Below the pieces are notes generated by a model. It did not search any database, was not told where the DNA came from, and saw nothing but the letters and a program-made list of their open reading frames with translations. Position numbers and translations under genes: made by a program. A stretch of 64,000 nt of DNA from Merdiplasma sp964643295 (GTDB lineage Bacteria; Bacillota; Clostridia; Lachnospirales; Lachnospiraceae): NCBI GenBank assembly GCA_964643295.1, contig CAZXSN010000004.1, positions 1 to 64,000 of the forward strand, in the 5' to 3' direction. Position 1 is the stretch's first letter; each line of letters starts with the position of its first letter. Below, one piece after another: positions 26,212 through 34,827 of this stretch.

Positions 26212-27618
26212 ATGAAGCTCTATAATACACTGACCAGAAAGAAAGAGGAATTCGTACCGCTGGTGCCGGGGAAGGTTTCGATGTACGTCTGCGGCCCCAC
26301 GGTGTACAACCTGATCCATATCGGAAATGCAAGGCCGATGATCGTCTTTGATACGGCCAGACGGTACCTGGAACACAAGGGGTATGAGGTGAATTATGTG
26401 TCCAATTTTACCGATGTGGACGATAAGATCATCAACCGGGCGATCGAGGAGGGCGTGAGTGCGCAGGAGATCTCCGAGCGCTATATCAAAGAGTGCAAAC
26501 AGGATATGGCGGATATGAATGTGCGTCCGGCAACCACGCACCCGCTGGCAACCCAGGAGATTGGCGGCATGATTGAAATGATCTCCACGCTCATCGAGAA
26601 AGGATACGCCTATGAGGTGGATGGCACCGTCTACTTCCGCACACGCAAGTTTAAGGAATACGGCAAGCTGTCCCACAAAAACCTCGATGAACTTCGCTCC
26701 GGAAGCCGTTCCCTTTTAGTGACCGGGGAGGATCAGAAGGAAGATCCGCTGGATTTTGTGCTCTGGAAGCCGAAGAAGGAGGGCGAGCCGTTCTGGGAAT
26801 CTCCCTGGAGCGAAGGGCGTCCGGGCTGGCATATCGAGTGCTCCGTGATGGCGAAACGGTATCTGGGAGAAGAGATCGATATCCACGCGGGCGGGGAGGA
26901 TCTGATTTTCCCCCATCATGAGAATGAGATCGCCCAGAGCGAGTGCTGCAACGGGAAACCGTTTGCTCACTACTGGCTGCACAACGCGTTTTTAAACATT
27001 GATAACCGCAAGATGGCAAAGTCTCTGGGAAATTTTCTGACCGTGCGGGATATCAAGGAAAAATATGATCTGCAGGTGCTGCGATTCTTTATGATCAGCG
27101 CCCATTACCGCAGCCCCCTAAATTTCAGCGCGGAACTGATGGAGTCGGCGAAGAACGGCCTGGAGCGAATTACCAACGCAGTCGAGAACTTAAAGTATCT
27201 TGCGGAGAATGCCAAAGAGGAAGATTTTACGCATGAGGAGACCGCAAGGCTTGCGGAAGTTGCGGAGTTTGAGAAGCGGTTTGACGAGGCGATGGATGAT
27301 GACCTGAACACGGCCGACGCGGTATCGGTTCTCTTTGAACTGGTCAAATATGCGAACAGTCAGGTCAGCGTGGAGAATTCCCGTGCCTTTATTCGCGCCG
27401 TGCGGGAGGAGCTTCTGAAACTGGGCGACATCCTGGGACTGATCCTGGAGAAAAAGGAAGAGGTTCTGGATGAGGAGATTGAAAAGCTCATCGAGGAGCG
27501 CCAGCAGGCAAGAAAGGCGAAGGATTTCGCCAAGGCGGATGAGATCAGGGACCGTCTGTCAAAGATGGGCATTGTGCTTTTAGATACCAGGGAAGGGGTA
27601 AAATGGAAGAGGGCCTAG
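26212..27618 (+). CDS. cysS: cysteinyl-tRNA synthetase
   Basis: A 468-residue class I aminoacyl-tRNA synthetase that charges tRNA-Cys. It has the first zinc ligand in MYVCGPTVY, the HIGH-type motif HIGN, further zinc ligands in WHIECS and HHENEIAQSE, and the KMSKS-type loop as KMAKSLGN. The C-terminal domain is full length. The end overlaps mrnC by 16 bp, forming the conserved cysS-mrnC-rlmB cluster of Firmicutes. Confidence 0.97.
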   Translation: MKLYNTLTRKKEEFVPLVPGKVSMYVCGPTVYNLIHIGNARPMIVFDTARRYLEHKGYEVNYVSNFTDVDDKIINRAIEEGVSAQEISERYIKECKQDMADMNVRPATTHPLATQEIGGMIEMISTLIEKGYAYEVDGTVYFRTRKFKEYGKLSHKNLDELRSGSRSLLVTGEDQKEDPLDFVLWKPKKEGEPFWESPWSEGRPGWHIECSVMAKRYLGEEIDIHAGGEDLIFPHHENEIAQSECCNGKPFAHYWLHNAFLNIDNRKMAKSLGNFLTVRDIKEKYDLQVLRFFMISAHYRSPLNFSAELMESAKNGLERITNAVENLKYLAENAKEEDFTHEETARLAEVAEFEKRFDEAMDDDLNTADAVSVLFELVKYANSQVSVENSRAFIRAVREELLKLGDILGLILEKKEEVLDEEIEKLIEERQQARKAKDFAKADEIRDRLSKMGIVLLDTREGVKWKRA

Positions 27619-28037
27619 ACAGGTACCTGGAGCGCACTTTTGCGCTGGAGGAGAAGGATTTCAGCCAGTATTCCCCGCTGACGCTGGCCTACATCGGCGA
27701 TGCCGTATACGGGGTCATCATTCGGACCATTCTGGTACGGCGCGGAAACAGGCAGACAGATAAGCTGCATACGAAGGAGAGCACTCTGGTGAGGGCCTCT
27801 GCGCAGGCGCAGATGATCGCCGCCCTTAAGCAGAGCCTAAGCGAGGAGGAGCGGTCTGTGTATCGCCGGGGACGCAATGCCAGCCCTGATCATACGGCAA
27901 AGAATGCCAGCCGCAGAGAGTACCTGGAGGCTACCGGCTTTGAGGCTCTGATCGGCAGCCTGTATCTGAAAAGGGAATACCGCAGGATGGTGGACCTTAT
28001 TTTTGAGGGAGTAAACGCCTGCGGCTTTGAGCTGTGA
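27603..28037 (+). CDS. mrnC: Mini-ribonuclease III
   Basis: A 144-residue RNase III-like nuclease without a dsRNA-binding domain. It matures 23S rRNA precursors in Firmicutes. Diagnostic motifs are SPLTLAYIGDAVYGVIIR (acidic metal ligands) and RRGRNASPDHTAKNAS, followed by YLEATGFEALIGSLYL. It starts inside the cysS end, so the two are coupled. Confidence 0.95.
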   Translation: MEEGLDRYLERTFALEEKDFSQYSPLTLAYIGDAVYGVIIRTILVRRGNRQTDKLHTKESTLVRASAQAQMIAALKQSLSEEERSVYRRGRNASPDHTAKNASRREYLEATGFEALIGSLYLKREYRRMVDLIFEGVNACGFEL

Positions 28038-28124
28038 GGAAGGTTTTTGGGCTTCCGAAGGGTAGGCGTAAAAACGTACAGGCAGAAGGGGAAGAAGCGT
28101 TCGGTGTAAGAAGGAGAGAAAGCG

Positions 28125-29027
28125 TTGAGCGAGAAAGCAGGGAGCGGACCGGAGAGCAGGGATTCGTATCCGCAGAAAAGAAAGCGTTCGTTTGATCCGG
28201 CAAAACAGGCGGAAAACCGGAAGAGAAACGATGAGCGGAAGGAGAAGAGGGCGTCTTTTTTGGATCAGGCACAGGAAGGGCGGCAGGACTCCGATTCGTC
28301 CGTGATTGAAGGGCGCAATGCGGTGCTGGAAGCGTTTCGTTCCGGGAAAACCGTCGATAAGCTGTTTGTGCAGGAGGGGCTGCAGGACGGCCCTATCCTG
28401 ACGATCCTTCGGGAGGCCAAAAAGCAGGAGAGCATTGTAAACAGGGTGAAAAAAGAGCGGCTGGATCAGATGTCTCCAACCGGCAGACATCAGGGCGTGA
28501 TCGCGCAGACAGCCGCGTATTCATATACACCGGTCTCAGAGATGCTGGCACAGGCAAGGGAAAAGGGCGAAGCGCCTTTTCTCATCCTTTTGGACGGTAT
28601 CGAGGATCCCTACAACCTGGGGGCGGTAATTCGCACTGCGAATCTGGCCGGGGCTCACGGCGTGATCATTCCGAAACACAGAGCGGCGGGACTGACCGCG
28701 GCGGCTGCCCGCTCTTCGGCGGGCGCGGTCAATTATACGCCGGTGGCGAAAGTGACAAATCTGGGCGTGACCATCGACGAGCTAAAAAAGGAAGGACTCT
28801 GGTTTGTCTGCGCCGACATGAAAGGAGAGCTGATGTACCGCCTGAATCTGACGGGACCTGTCGGCCTGGTGATCGGCGGAGAAGGGGACGGTGTCAGCCG
28901 TCTGGTGAAGGAAAAGTGTGACTTCACCGCTGCCATTCCCATGAAGGGAAACATAAGTTCTCTGAACGCCTCTGTGGCGGCAGGGGTGCTCTCCTATGAG
29001 ATCGTGCGCCAGAGGATGGGTCTCTAA
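28125..29027 (+). CDS. rlmB: 23S rRNA (guanosine(2251)-2'-O)-methyltransferase RlmB
   Basis: A 300-residue SPOUT/TrmH-family methyltransferase. The knot motifs are EDPYNLGAVIRTANLAG, GGEGDGVSR and IPMKGNISSLNASVAAG. The N-terminal ~55 residues are highly charged and low complexity, preceding the RlmB substrate-binding domain (VIEGRNAVLEAFRSGK). Translation starts at TTG 28125 with AAGGAGAG upstream. It forms the third gene of the cysS cluster. Confidence 0.94.
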   Translation: MSEKAGSGPESRDSYPQKRKRSFDPAKQAENRKRNDERKEKRASFLDQAQEGRQDSDSSVIEGRNAVLEAFRSGKTVDKLFVQEGLQDGPILTILREAKKQESIVNRVKKERLDQMSPTGRHQGVIAQTAAYSYTPVSEMLAQAREKGEAPFLILLDGIEDPYNLGAVIRTANLAGAHGVIIPKHRAAGLTAAAARSSAGAVNYTPVAKVTNLGVTIDELKKEGLWFVCADMKGELMYRLNLTGPVGLVIGGEGDGVSRLVKEKCDFTAAIPMKGNISSLNASVAAGVLSYEIVRQRMGL

Positions 29028-29030
29028 GTT

Positions 29031-30440
29031 ATGATAAGAAGAATGCAGTCCGCCAAGGAGAAGTCTCCGCTTAGAAAGCGAAGGCCCAACAGCCTGAAGA
29101 TCGCGGCAGCCGGATTCCTGGGTGTGATTCTGGTGGGTGCCCTGCTGCTTATGCTTCCCGTCTGCAACGCGGACGGGCATTTCTTAAATTTCATCGATGC
29201 CCTGTTTACCGCCTGTACCTGCGTATGTGTCACCGGGCTGGTCACAGTTGTACCGGCGGTGCAGTTTACACTGCCGGGGAAAGCAGTCATGCTGGTGCTG
29301 ATCCAGATCGGCGGATGGGGTGTGATCGTCTGCGTGATGGCACTGCTCGTGCTTTTGAAAAAGCGGATTTCCATCAGTGAACGCGCCTTGATCCACGACA
29401 ATTTCGGTTCGAATTCCCTAAGCGGGGTCGTGCGCCTTCTGCTTTACGTGGTAAAGGGGAGTCTCCTGGTGGAAGGCATAGGGGCGCTTGGGTACGCCTG
29501 CCAGTTTGTGCCGCAGTATGGTTTCGTGCGGGGCCTTTGGTATTCCGTTTTCCATGCAGTTTCCGCCTTCTGCAACGCGGGCATCGATCTATTGGGCGAT
29601 ACCAGTCTGGCGGCCTACGTGACGAACCCCTGGATGAATTTTGTCACGGCATTCCTGATCATATCCGGGGGACTGGGTTTTGTGGTCTGGAAGGATCTCT
29701 CCGCTTTCTTTAAGAACTGGTTTGGAAAGCACAGGGATCTTACCCGCTGTCTGAGAAGCTTTTCCCTGCACTCCAAACTTGTGCTGACAGTGACGGCGGC
29801 GCTTCTTTTGATTGGCACCCTGTTCTTTTTCTTCGTGGAATATGACAACCCGCAGGGATTAGGTCCCCTTTCTGTGGGACAGAAGCTGCTGGCCGCCTTT
29901 TTCCAGTCGGTGACGACGAGAACCGCGGGATTTTATACGATTCCGCAGGTGTCGCTAAGGCAGGTCTCGAAGTTTTTCGGCTGCCTTTTAATGTTTGTGG
30001 GCGGTTCCCCGATGAGTACAGCAGGGGGCATCAAGACGGTGACGGCTGCCGTGCTGCTTTTAACCTGCTGGTCGATTTTAAGGGGCCGCAGCGACACGGA
30101 AGTCTTTCGGCGCCAGATCGCGGCGTCCTCGATCCGCATTGCCCTGACCGTGTTCGCCATGAGTTTTCTTTGTGTTTTGTCCGGTGTGATTCTGGTATCC
30201 CTGCAGGAACCTGAGATTCCCTTCATCGATGTTCTTTACGAAGTGGTTTCGGCGGTGGCGACCGTGGGACTTTCGGCGGACGTGACACCCTCTCTGCATA
30301 CAGACAGCAAATGCGTCATCATTTTCCTGATGTATGCCGGGCGTATCGGACCGGTCACGCTGCCTACTCTGCTGGCGAAGAGACTGAAGAACCGCGGCGG
30401 CAAATGGACGCTGCCGGAAGAACATATCATAGTGGGATAG
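29031..30440 (+). CDS. ktrB: TrkH/KtrB-type potassium uptake membrane subunit
   Basis: A 469-residue polytopic K+ translocator of the TrkH/KtrB superfamily, with four repeated helix-P-loop-helix units. Filter-region motifs are visible as TCVCVTGLVTV, FCNAGIDL, TTRTAGFYTI and VATVGLSADVTP, each with the conserved glycine. The gene begins 3 bp after rlmB and is followed 9 bp later by the cytoplasmic RCK subunit gene, so the two make a complete KtrAB system. Confidence 0.93.
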   Translation: MIRRMQSAKEKSPLRKRRPNSLKIAAAGFLGVILVGALLLMLPVCNADGHFLNFIDALFTACTCVCVTGLVTVVPAVQFTLPGKAVMLVLIQIGGWGVIVCVMALLVLLKKRISISERALIHDNFGSNSLSGVVRLLLYVVKGSLLVEGIGALGYACQFVPQYGFVRGLWYSVFHAVSAFCNAGIDLLGDTSLAAYVTNPWMNFVTAFLIISGGLGFVVWKDLSAFFKNWFGKHRDLTRCLRSFSLHSKLVLTVTAALLLIGTLFFFFVEYDNPQGLGPLSVGQKLLAAFFQSVTTRTAGFYTIPQVSLRQVSKFFGCLLMFVGGSPMSTAGGIKTVTAAVLLLTCWSILRGRSDTEVFRRQIAASSIRIALTVFAMSFLCVLSGVILVSLQEPEIPFIDVLYEVVSAVATVGLSADVTPSLHTDSKCVIIFLMYAGRIGPVTLPTLLAKRLKNRGGKWTLPEEHIIVG

Positions 30441-30449
30441 GGAGCGGAG

Positions 30450-31097
30450 ATGAAAAAACAGTATGTGATTTTTGGAATGGGAAGATTTGGTCTGAGTGTT
30501 GCGAAAACGCTGGAAAGTCTGGGCTGCGAGGTGATCGTGGTGGACAAGGATCCGGAGAAGATCCAGATGATCGCTCCGGATGTCAGCTATGCGATGACGG
30601 CGGATGTGGTGGATCCGGAGGATATCGCCGGTATGAACCTCCGCAACGTGGACGGAGCGGTGGTCGCCATGGTCCGAAATATGGAGGCCAGCATTGTGGC
30701 GGCTATCTCCTGTAAGGATGCCGGGATCCCGTTTGTGATCGCCCGAGCGAAAAATGACATTCATCGGCGGATCCTGGAAAAGATTGGCGTAGACCGTGTC
30801 GTATCCCCCGAGGAGGAGATGGGTGTGCGGATCGGACGCTACATTGCCGCGCAAAGTTACGTGGACTGGATTCCGCTTTCCCAGGGGTATTCCCTGGTGG
30901 AAATCACTGTTCGGAAGGACTGGGTCGGCAAATCCCTGGCGCAGCTTCATCTGCGCCGTGAATACGGCTTTAATGTGGTCGCGGTCAAGCAGGGAGACCA
31001 GACTCTCCTGGAGATCTGTCCGGATGACCCCTTGCAGGAGAATGAGCTGCTGTACGTGATCGGGCGCAATGAAGACCTGGAGATGTTCCAGAAATAG
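30450..31097 (+). CDS. ktrA: KtrA/TrkA-type potassium channel regulatory subunit
   Basis: A 215-residue cytoplasmic RCK protein. The N-terminal Rossmann fold has IFGMGRFGLSVAKTLESLGCEVIVVDKD, with the GxGxxG and acidic end that bind NAD(H)/ATP. The C-terminal TrkA-C domain spans about residues 135-215 and contains the LHLRREYGFNVVAVKQ segment. A GGAG site precedes the ATG. It gates the KtrB subunit encoded immediately upstream. Confidence 0.94.
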   Translation: MKKQYVIFGMGRFGLSVAKTLESLGCEVIVVDKDPEKIQMIAPDVSYAMTADVVDPEDIAGMNLRNVDGAVVAMVRNMEASIVAAISCKDAGIPFVIARAKNDIHRRILEKIGVDRVVSPEEEMGVRIGRYIAAQSYVDWIPLSQGYSLVEITVRKDWVGKSLAQLHLRREYGFNVVAVKQGDQTLLEICPDDPLQENELLYVIGRNEDLEMFQK

Positions 31098-31218
31098 TGC
31101 CGGAGGGTTTCTGCCTGCGGGATGAGGATGCCTCATCCTGGGTGTAAGTTTGGGCTTGGAAGCTCTTCTGGGGCTTTTGGGGAGAGCTCATGTGAATGGA
31201 AAAATCTAAGAAACTGAT

Positions 31219-31247
31219 TGACAGGAAATCAATCTTATGATAGAATT
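31219..31247 (+). promoter_or_regulatory. promoter of tRNA-Thr
   Basis: TTGACA (31219-31224), 17-bp spacer and TAGAAT (31242-31247), near-consensus, 28 bp before the mature tRNA. Confidence 0.82.
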
Positions 31248-31275
31248 CTTTTTCGTAGCGGAGAAAACCGCTTTG

Positions 31276-31348
31276 GCTGCTGTGGCTCAGTCGGTAGAGC
31301 GTCGCATTGGTAATGCGGAGGTCACGGGTCCGATTCCCGTCAGCAGCT
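31276..31348 (+). tRNA. tRNA-Thr (anticodon GGT)
   Basis: A 73-nt cloverleaf. Acceptor GCTGCTG/CAGCAGC, D arm GGCTCAGTCGGTAGAGC, anticodon loop TTGGTAA (GGT, reading ACC/ACU) and T arm ACGGG-TCCGATT-CCCGT. CCA is not encoded. A strong promoter and terminator flank it. Confidence 0.95.
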
Positions 31349-31355
31349 TACTATT

Positions 31356-31384
31356 AGAACCCGTAGACTGCGGGTTCTTTTTCT
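31356..31384 (+). terminator. terminator of tRNA-Thr
   Basis: Stem AGAACCCG/CGGGTTCT (31356-31363 with 31371-31378), 7-nt loop and a T-rich tail. Confidence 0.88.
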
Positions 31385-31601
31385 TTTGCCGCCCGGGATG
31401 GACGGCTTTTTTCATGGCTCACCGGCGCAGGCGCAGAAGGTAGACGGCCAGACTGGGGAACAAAAAGTAGCCAGATCACCGAAAAAAATCTGGCCAACTT
31501 ACCGAAATACTTACGCCAAACCGCCGAGAGGAATCGTGCAATCGCCCGTCATCGGCTATACTGATTGGAAGAAACATTAGACTTAAGGCGAGAAGAAAGG
31601 C

Positions 31602-32882
31602 ATGGGCATGGACAGCTACAGAGCCAGAGTGCTGGACGCTCTCTTGAAAAAACGCCTGGAAGAGACAGGGGCAGTTCTCATGGAAGGGCCAAAAGGGTGC
31701 GGGAAAACAACAACTGCGAGGCAGCTTGCGGGGAGTACGCTTTATATGACCGATCCGGAACAAGGCCGGCAGAATCGGATGATGGCAGACATCAGTCCCC
31801 GAATGCTTTTAGAAGGCAGGACTCCCAGACTGATCGATGAATGGCAGACTGCCCCGAAGCTTTGGGATGCCGTTCGTTTTGAGGCTGATCACCGCGAGGA
31901 ACTGGGTCAGTTTATTCTGACGGGTTCCGCTGTACCCGTAACTTTTGAGGATATTTACCACACCGGGGCAGGACGTTTTTCCAGACTTTTCATGCGGCCC
32001 ATGAGTCTCTATGAATCTCTTGATTCTTCGGGAGAGGTAAGCCTGCGGGAACTTTTTCAGGGACCGGAGGAGATTTGCGGAGAGAACCGGCTGGATTTAA
32101 CCAGGCTCTCATTTTTGGTCTGCCGCGGCGGCTGGCCGCAGGCGGCACAGATGACCGGCGAGACTGCGCTTGCTTGGGTGTTCAACTATTATGACGCAGT
32201 CGTAAGATCAGATATCTCTCGTGTAGACGGTGTAAACCGGAACCCTGAGCGCGTGAAAAGGCTGATGCGTGTGCTGGCCAGACAGCAGGGGACACAAGGC
32301 TCGCAGACGGCGATTGGCAGAGACGCCGCGGAAAATGAGAAAGGGACATTCGATGAGGATACGGTTCGCTCGTATCTTTGCGCGTTAAAGAAGATCTTTG
32401 TTGTGGAGGATATGGAAGCCTGGCTGCCGGTTCTGCGGTCCAGGACAGCGATCCGTACTAAAGATACGCGGTATTTTGTTGATCCCTCCCTTGCGTGTGC
32501 GGCGCTGGGGCTTGGCCCGCAGGATCTTTTGGATGATCTTAACACATTTGGTTTCCTGTTTGAGACCATGTGTATGCGGGATCTGCGCGTGTTTGCGGAT
32601 GCGCTTGGCGGAAAGGTGTACCATTACCGGGACAAAACGGGACTGGAGTGTGACGGCGTGATTTCTCTGCGCAATGGTTCTTATGGACTCATTGAGGTAA
32701 AACTGGGAGGTGAGCGGCTGATCAGGGAAGGAGCGGACAGCCTGAAAAAGCTGCAGGAGAAGTTTGATTTGACAAAGATGAAGGCTCCTTCCTTTCTGAT
32801 GGTCCTGACCGGCGTTGGACAGTTTGCCTATCGCCGCCCGGACGGCGTATACATCGTTCCTCTTGGATGCCTGAAGGACTGA
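31602..32882 (+). CDS. AAA-family ATPase with DUF4143 domain
   Basis: A 426-residue protein of the stand-alone bacterial ATPase family that pairs an AAA-type domain with DUF4143. Walker A is GPKGCGKTTTARQ (about residue 29), a Walker-B-like LIDEWQ is near residue 77, and a sensor-like LTGSAVP follows. The C-terminal DUF4143 half has the typical FLFETMCMRDLRVFAD and DGVISLRNGSYGLIEVKLG nuclease-like segment. Function is unknown; such genes are patchily distributed and often behave as accessory genes. It has a purine-rich AGAAAGG site; ATG 31608 is an equally plausible start. It sits alone after the tRNA-Thr terminator. Confidence 0.85.
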   Translation: MGMDSYRARVLDALLKKRLEETGAVLMEGPKGCGKTTTARQLAGSTLYMTDPEQGRQNRMMADISPRMLLEGRTPRLIDEWQTAPKLWDAVRFEADHREELGQFILTGSAVPVTFEDIYHTGAGRFSRLFMRPMSLYESLDSSGEVSLRELFQGPEEICGENRLDLTRLSFLVCRGGWPQAAQMTGETALAWVFNYYDAVVRSDISRVDGVNRNPERVKRLMRVLARQQGTQGSQTAIGRDAAENEKGTFDEDTVRSYLCALKKIFVVEDMEAWLPVLRSRTAIRTKDTRYFVDPSLACAALGLGPQDLLDDLNTFGFLFETMCMRDLRVFADALGGKVYHYRDKTGLECDGVISLRNGSYGLIEVKLGGERLIREGADSLKKLQEKFDLTKMKAPSFLMVLTGVGQFAYRRPDGVYIVPLGCLKD

Positions 32883-33102
32883 AAACGGGAAGGAGATCGG
32901 GCAGAAGAATCTGAAAGGACAGCCTGGATGGATACGCTGTGGACATTCCTGTTTTCATGTAAGACAGGGAAAAGCGGGAGGGGAAAAAGAAACGCGTTCC
33001 TTATCCCCTGCCTTCGCTTCTCCCTTTGTCGTTTTGCTTCTTTGGCGTGATGTGCCGATCTGTTTTACAGACACGGTTTCCTGGTCTGCCTATGTTGGGC
33101 TG

Positions 33103-33930
33103 TCACCCTTTCACAGCCCCGGTCATCCCTGCCACAAAGCTCTTTTGCAGGGCGAAGAATACGACGATTGTGGGCAGAGTGGAAATCAGTACCGAAAGCA
33201 TCAGCTGTCCGTAATCCACAAAGTGTCCCGCTGTCATGTTTGAGACCAGCATCGGGAAAGTCTGTGTGGATGCGTCTGACATGATCAGTCTGGCCCACAT
33301 GAAATTGTTCCAGGCATTCATGAACGTAATCGTCATGGCTGCCGCGTAGGTCGGCTTCATGGAGGGGACGTACATGCGGAAGAAAATGCCCAGCTCGCTG
33401 TCCCCGTCGATTCTTGCCGATTCGATGATCTCCATGGGGAATGCCCGGCTGTTCTGGCGAAACAGCATGATCATCGCGATTGTGGAGATGGACGGCAGAA
33501 TGAAACCGATCGTTGTGTTTAACAGGTTGAATTTCGCATACATCCGGTACAGCGGAATCATGGTCGCCGTAAACGGAACCATCATGGTCAGCATCAGTAC
33601 GTTGAACAGCTTGTCCTTGCGCCTGTCATGGTAGATTTCAAAGGCGTAGCCGGCAATCGAACAGACCACGATCGAGACCAGCGAGGTCGCTACGGAGTAT
33701 TTGACGGAGTTTATCAGAGCGGGCACGATCTCATAGGTCGAAGTCAGCGTTTTAAAATTTTCAAGCAGATAGGTGCCTGGAATCAGCCGGCCTCCAATCA
33801 CATCTGCGCTTTTGTTCGTTGCTGCGATGAGCATCCAGAACAGCGGAAATACGAAGAATACGGAGATCCCGATCAGAAGCAGATTTTTGAGTATGCGAAA
33901 CCCCCATTTTTTCTTACTCACGTGTATCAC
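33103..33930 (-). CDS. CUT1 sugar ABC importer permease (MalG type)
   Basis: A 275-residue membrane protein with six hydrophobic helices and the EAA-like loop ESARIDGDSELGIFFRMYVP that docks on the ATPase. It is the last gene of the GH53 operon and overlaps the preceding permease gene by 17 bp. The ATPase is not encoded here; CUT1 systems in Firmicutes commonly share one (MsmK-like) encoded elsewhere. Confidence 0.94.
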   Translation of the reverse strand: MIHVSKKKWGFRILKNLLLIGISVFFVFPLFWMLIAATNKSADVIGGRLIPGTYLLENFKTLTSTYEIVPALINSVKYSVATSLVSIVVCSIAGYAFEIYHDRRKDKLFNVLMLTMMVPFTATMIPLYRMYAKFNLLNTTIGFILPSISTIAMIMLFRQNSRAFPMEIIESARIDGDSELGIFFRMYVPSMKPTYAAAMTITFMNAWNNFMWARLIMSDASTQTFPMLVSNMTAGHFVDYGQLMLSVLISTLPTIVVFFALQKSFVAGMTGAVKG

Positions 33931-34801
33931 CCGCTCTCATCTGGATAAAGGTGAGGATCGCCACCACCAGCAGAATCAGCATCGACATGGCACAGGAATA
34001 GCCGAAATTCGGCACATTCACAAACGAAGTATTGTAAATATGATGTGCCATCGCCAGTGTGGAATAGCCGGGTCCGCCGCCCGTGAGGTTGACCGACTCA
34101 TCGTATACCTGAATGGCACTGTTGATGCACATCACAAGCGTGTAGAGAATCATCGGCTTTAAAAGGGGCAGCGTCACTTTGAAGAACGTCTGCAGAGAGT
34201 TTGCCCCGTCAATCTTTGCCGCCTCATACACGACCGGATCGATGTTCTGCAGCGCGGAAAGGAAAAACAGCATCTGGTATCCCACCCAGCGCCACACCCG
34301 CATGATCATCAGCACAATCTTCGCGCTTGTGGGATGTCCGAGGAAGTTGTAGCCGTGTTCCAGAATCCCCAGTTTGACAAGCACCGTATTCACAAATCCG
34401 TCCGTCGCGAACAGCGAGCGGAAAATGACCGCTGAAGCGACCAAAGAGACGGCTGCCGGGAGAAAAATGCAGGTGCGGTATACCCCCTTTAGTTTAAGCT
34501 GCGGATCATTTAACAGCACGGCAAACAAAATCCCTAAGATGATCATCAGCGGCACCGTGACAACTGTGTAGAGCGCCGTGTTTTTGATCGACTGCAGGAA
34601 TACGGAATCCTGAAACATCCGCAGATAGTTGCTGATCCCGGTAAAGTGCATCTGTGCTCCCCTGCCGGTCTGGAAGGACATCAGCAGAGCCTGAAAAATC
34701 GGGACAAAATTCATCACGATAAGAAGGATGACAGCGGGCGTTAAAAACACCCAGCCTGTCAGGCTCTGTCTTTGCTTGATCCCCATGGATTTCTTTTTCA
34801 A
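33914..34801 (-). CDS. CUT1 sugar ABC importer permease (MalF/UgpA type)
   Basis: A 295-residue permease with six hydrophobic helices and the EAA motif EAAKIDGANSLQTFFKVTLP. Third gene of the GH53 operon, 26 bp after the binding-protein gene. Partner of the MalG-type permease that follows. Confidence 0.94.
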   Translation of the reverse strand: MKKKSMGIKQRQSLTGWVFLTPAVILLIVMNFVPIFQALLMSFQTGRGAQMHFTGISNYLRMFQDSVFLQSIKNTALYTVVTVPLMIILGILFAVLLNDPQLKLKGVYRTCIFLPAAVSLVASAVIFRSLFATDGFVNTVLVKLGILEHGYNFLGHPTSAKIVLMIMRVWRWVGYQMLFFLSALQNIDPVVYEAAKIDGANSLQTFFKVTLPLLKPMILYTLVMCINSAIQVYDESVNLTGGGPGYSTLAMAHHIYNTSFVNVPNFGYSCAMSMLILLVVAILTFIQMRAGDTRE

Positions 34802-34827
34802 AACGGCACCTCCCCGGCAAACGATCT

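Noticed and set aside
30078..31136. A 352-codon minus-strand frame over ktrA/ktrB
   Set aside because: It is antisense to two recognised genes and has no motif or ribosome site.
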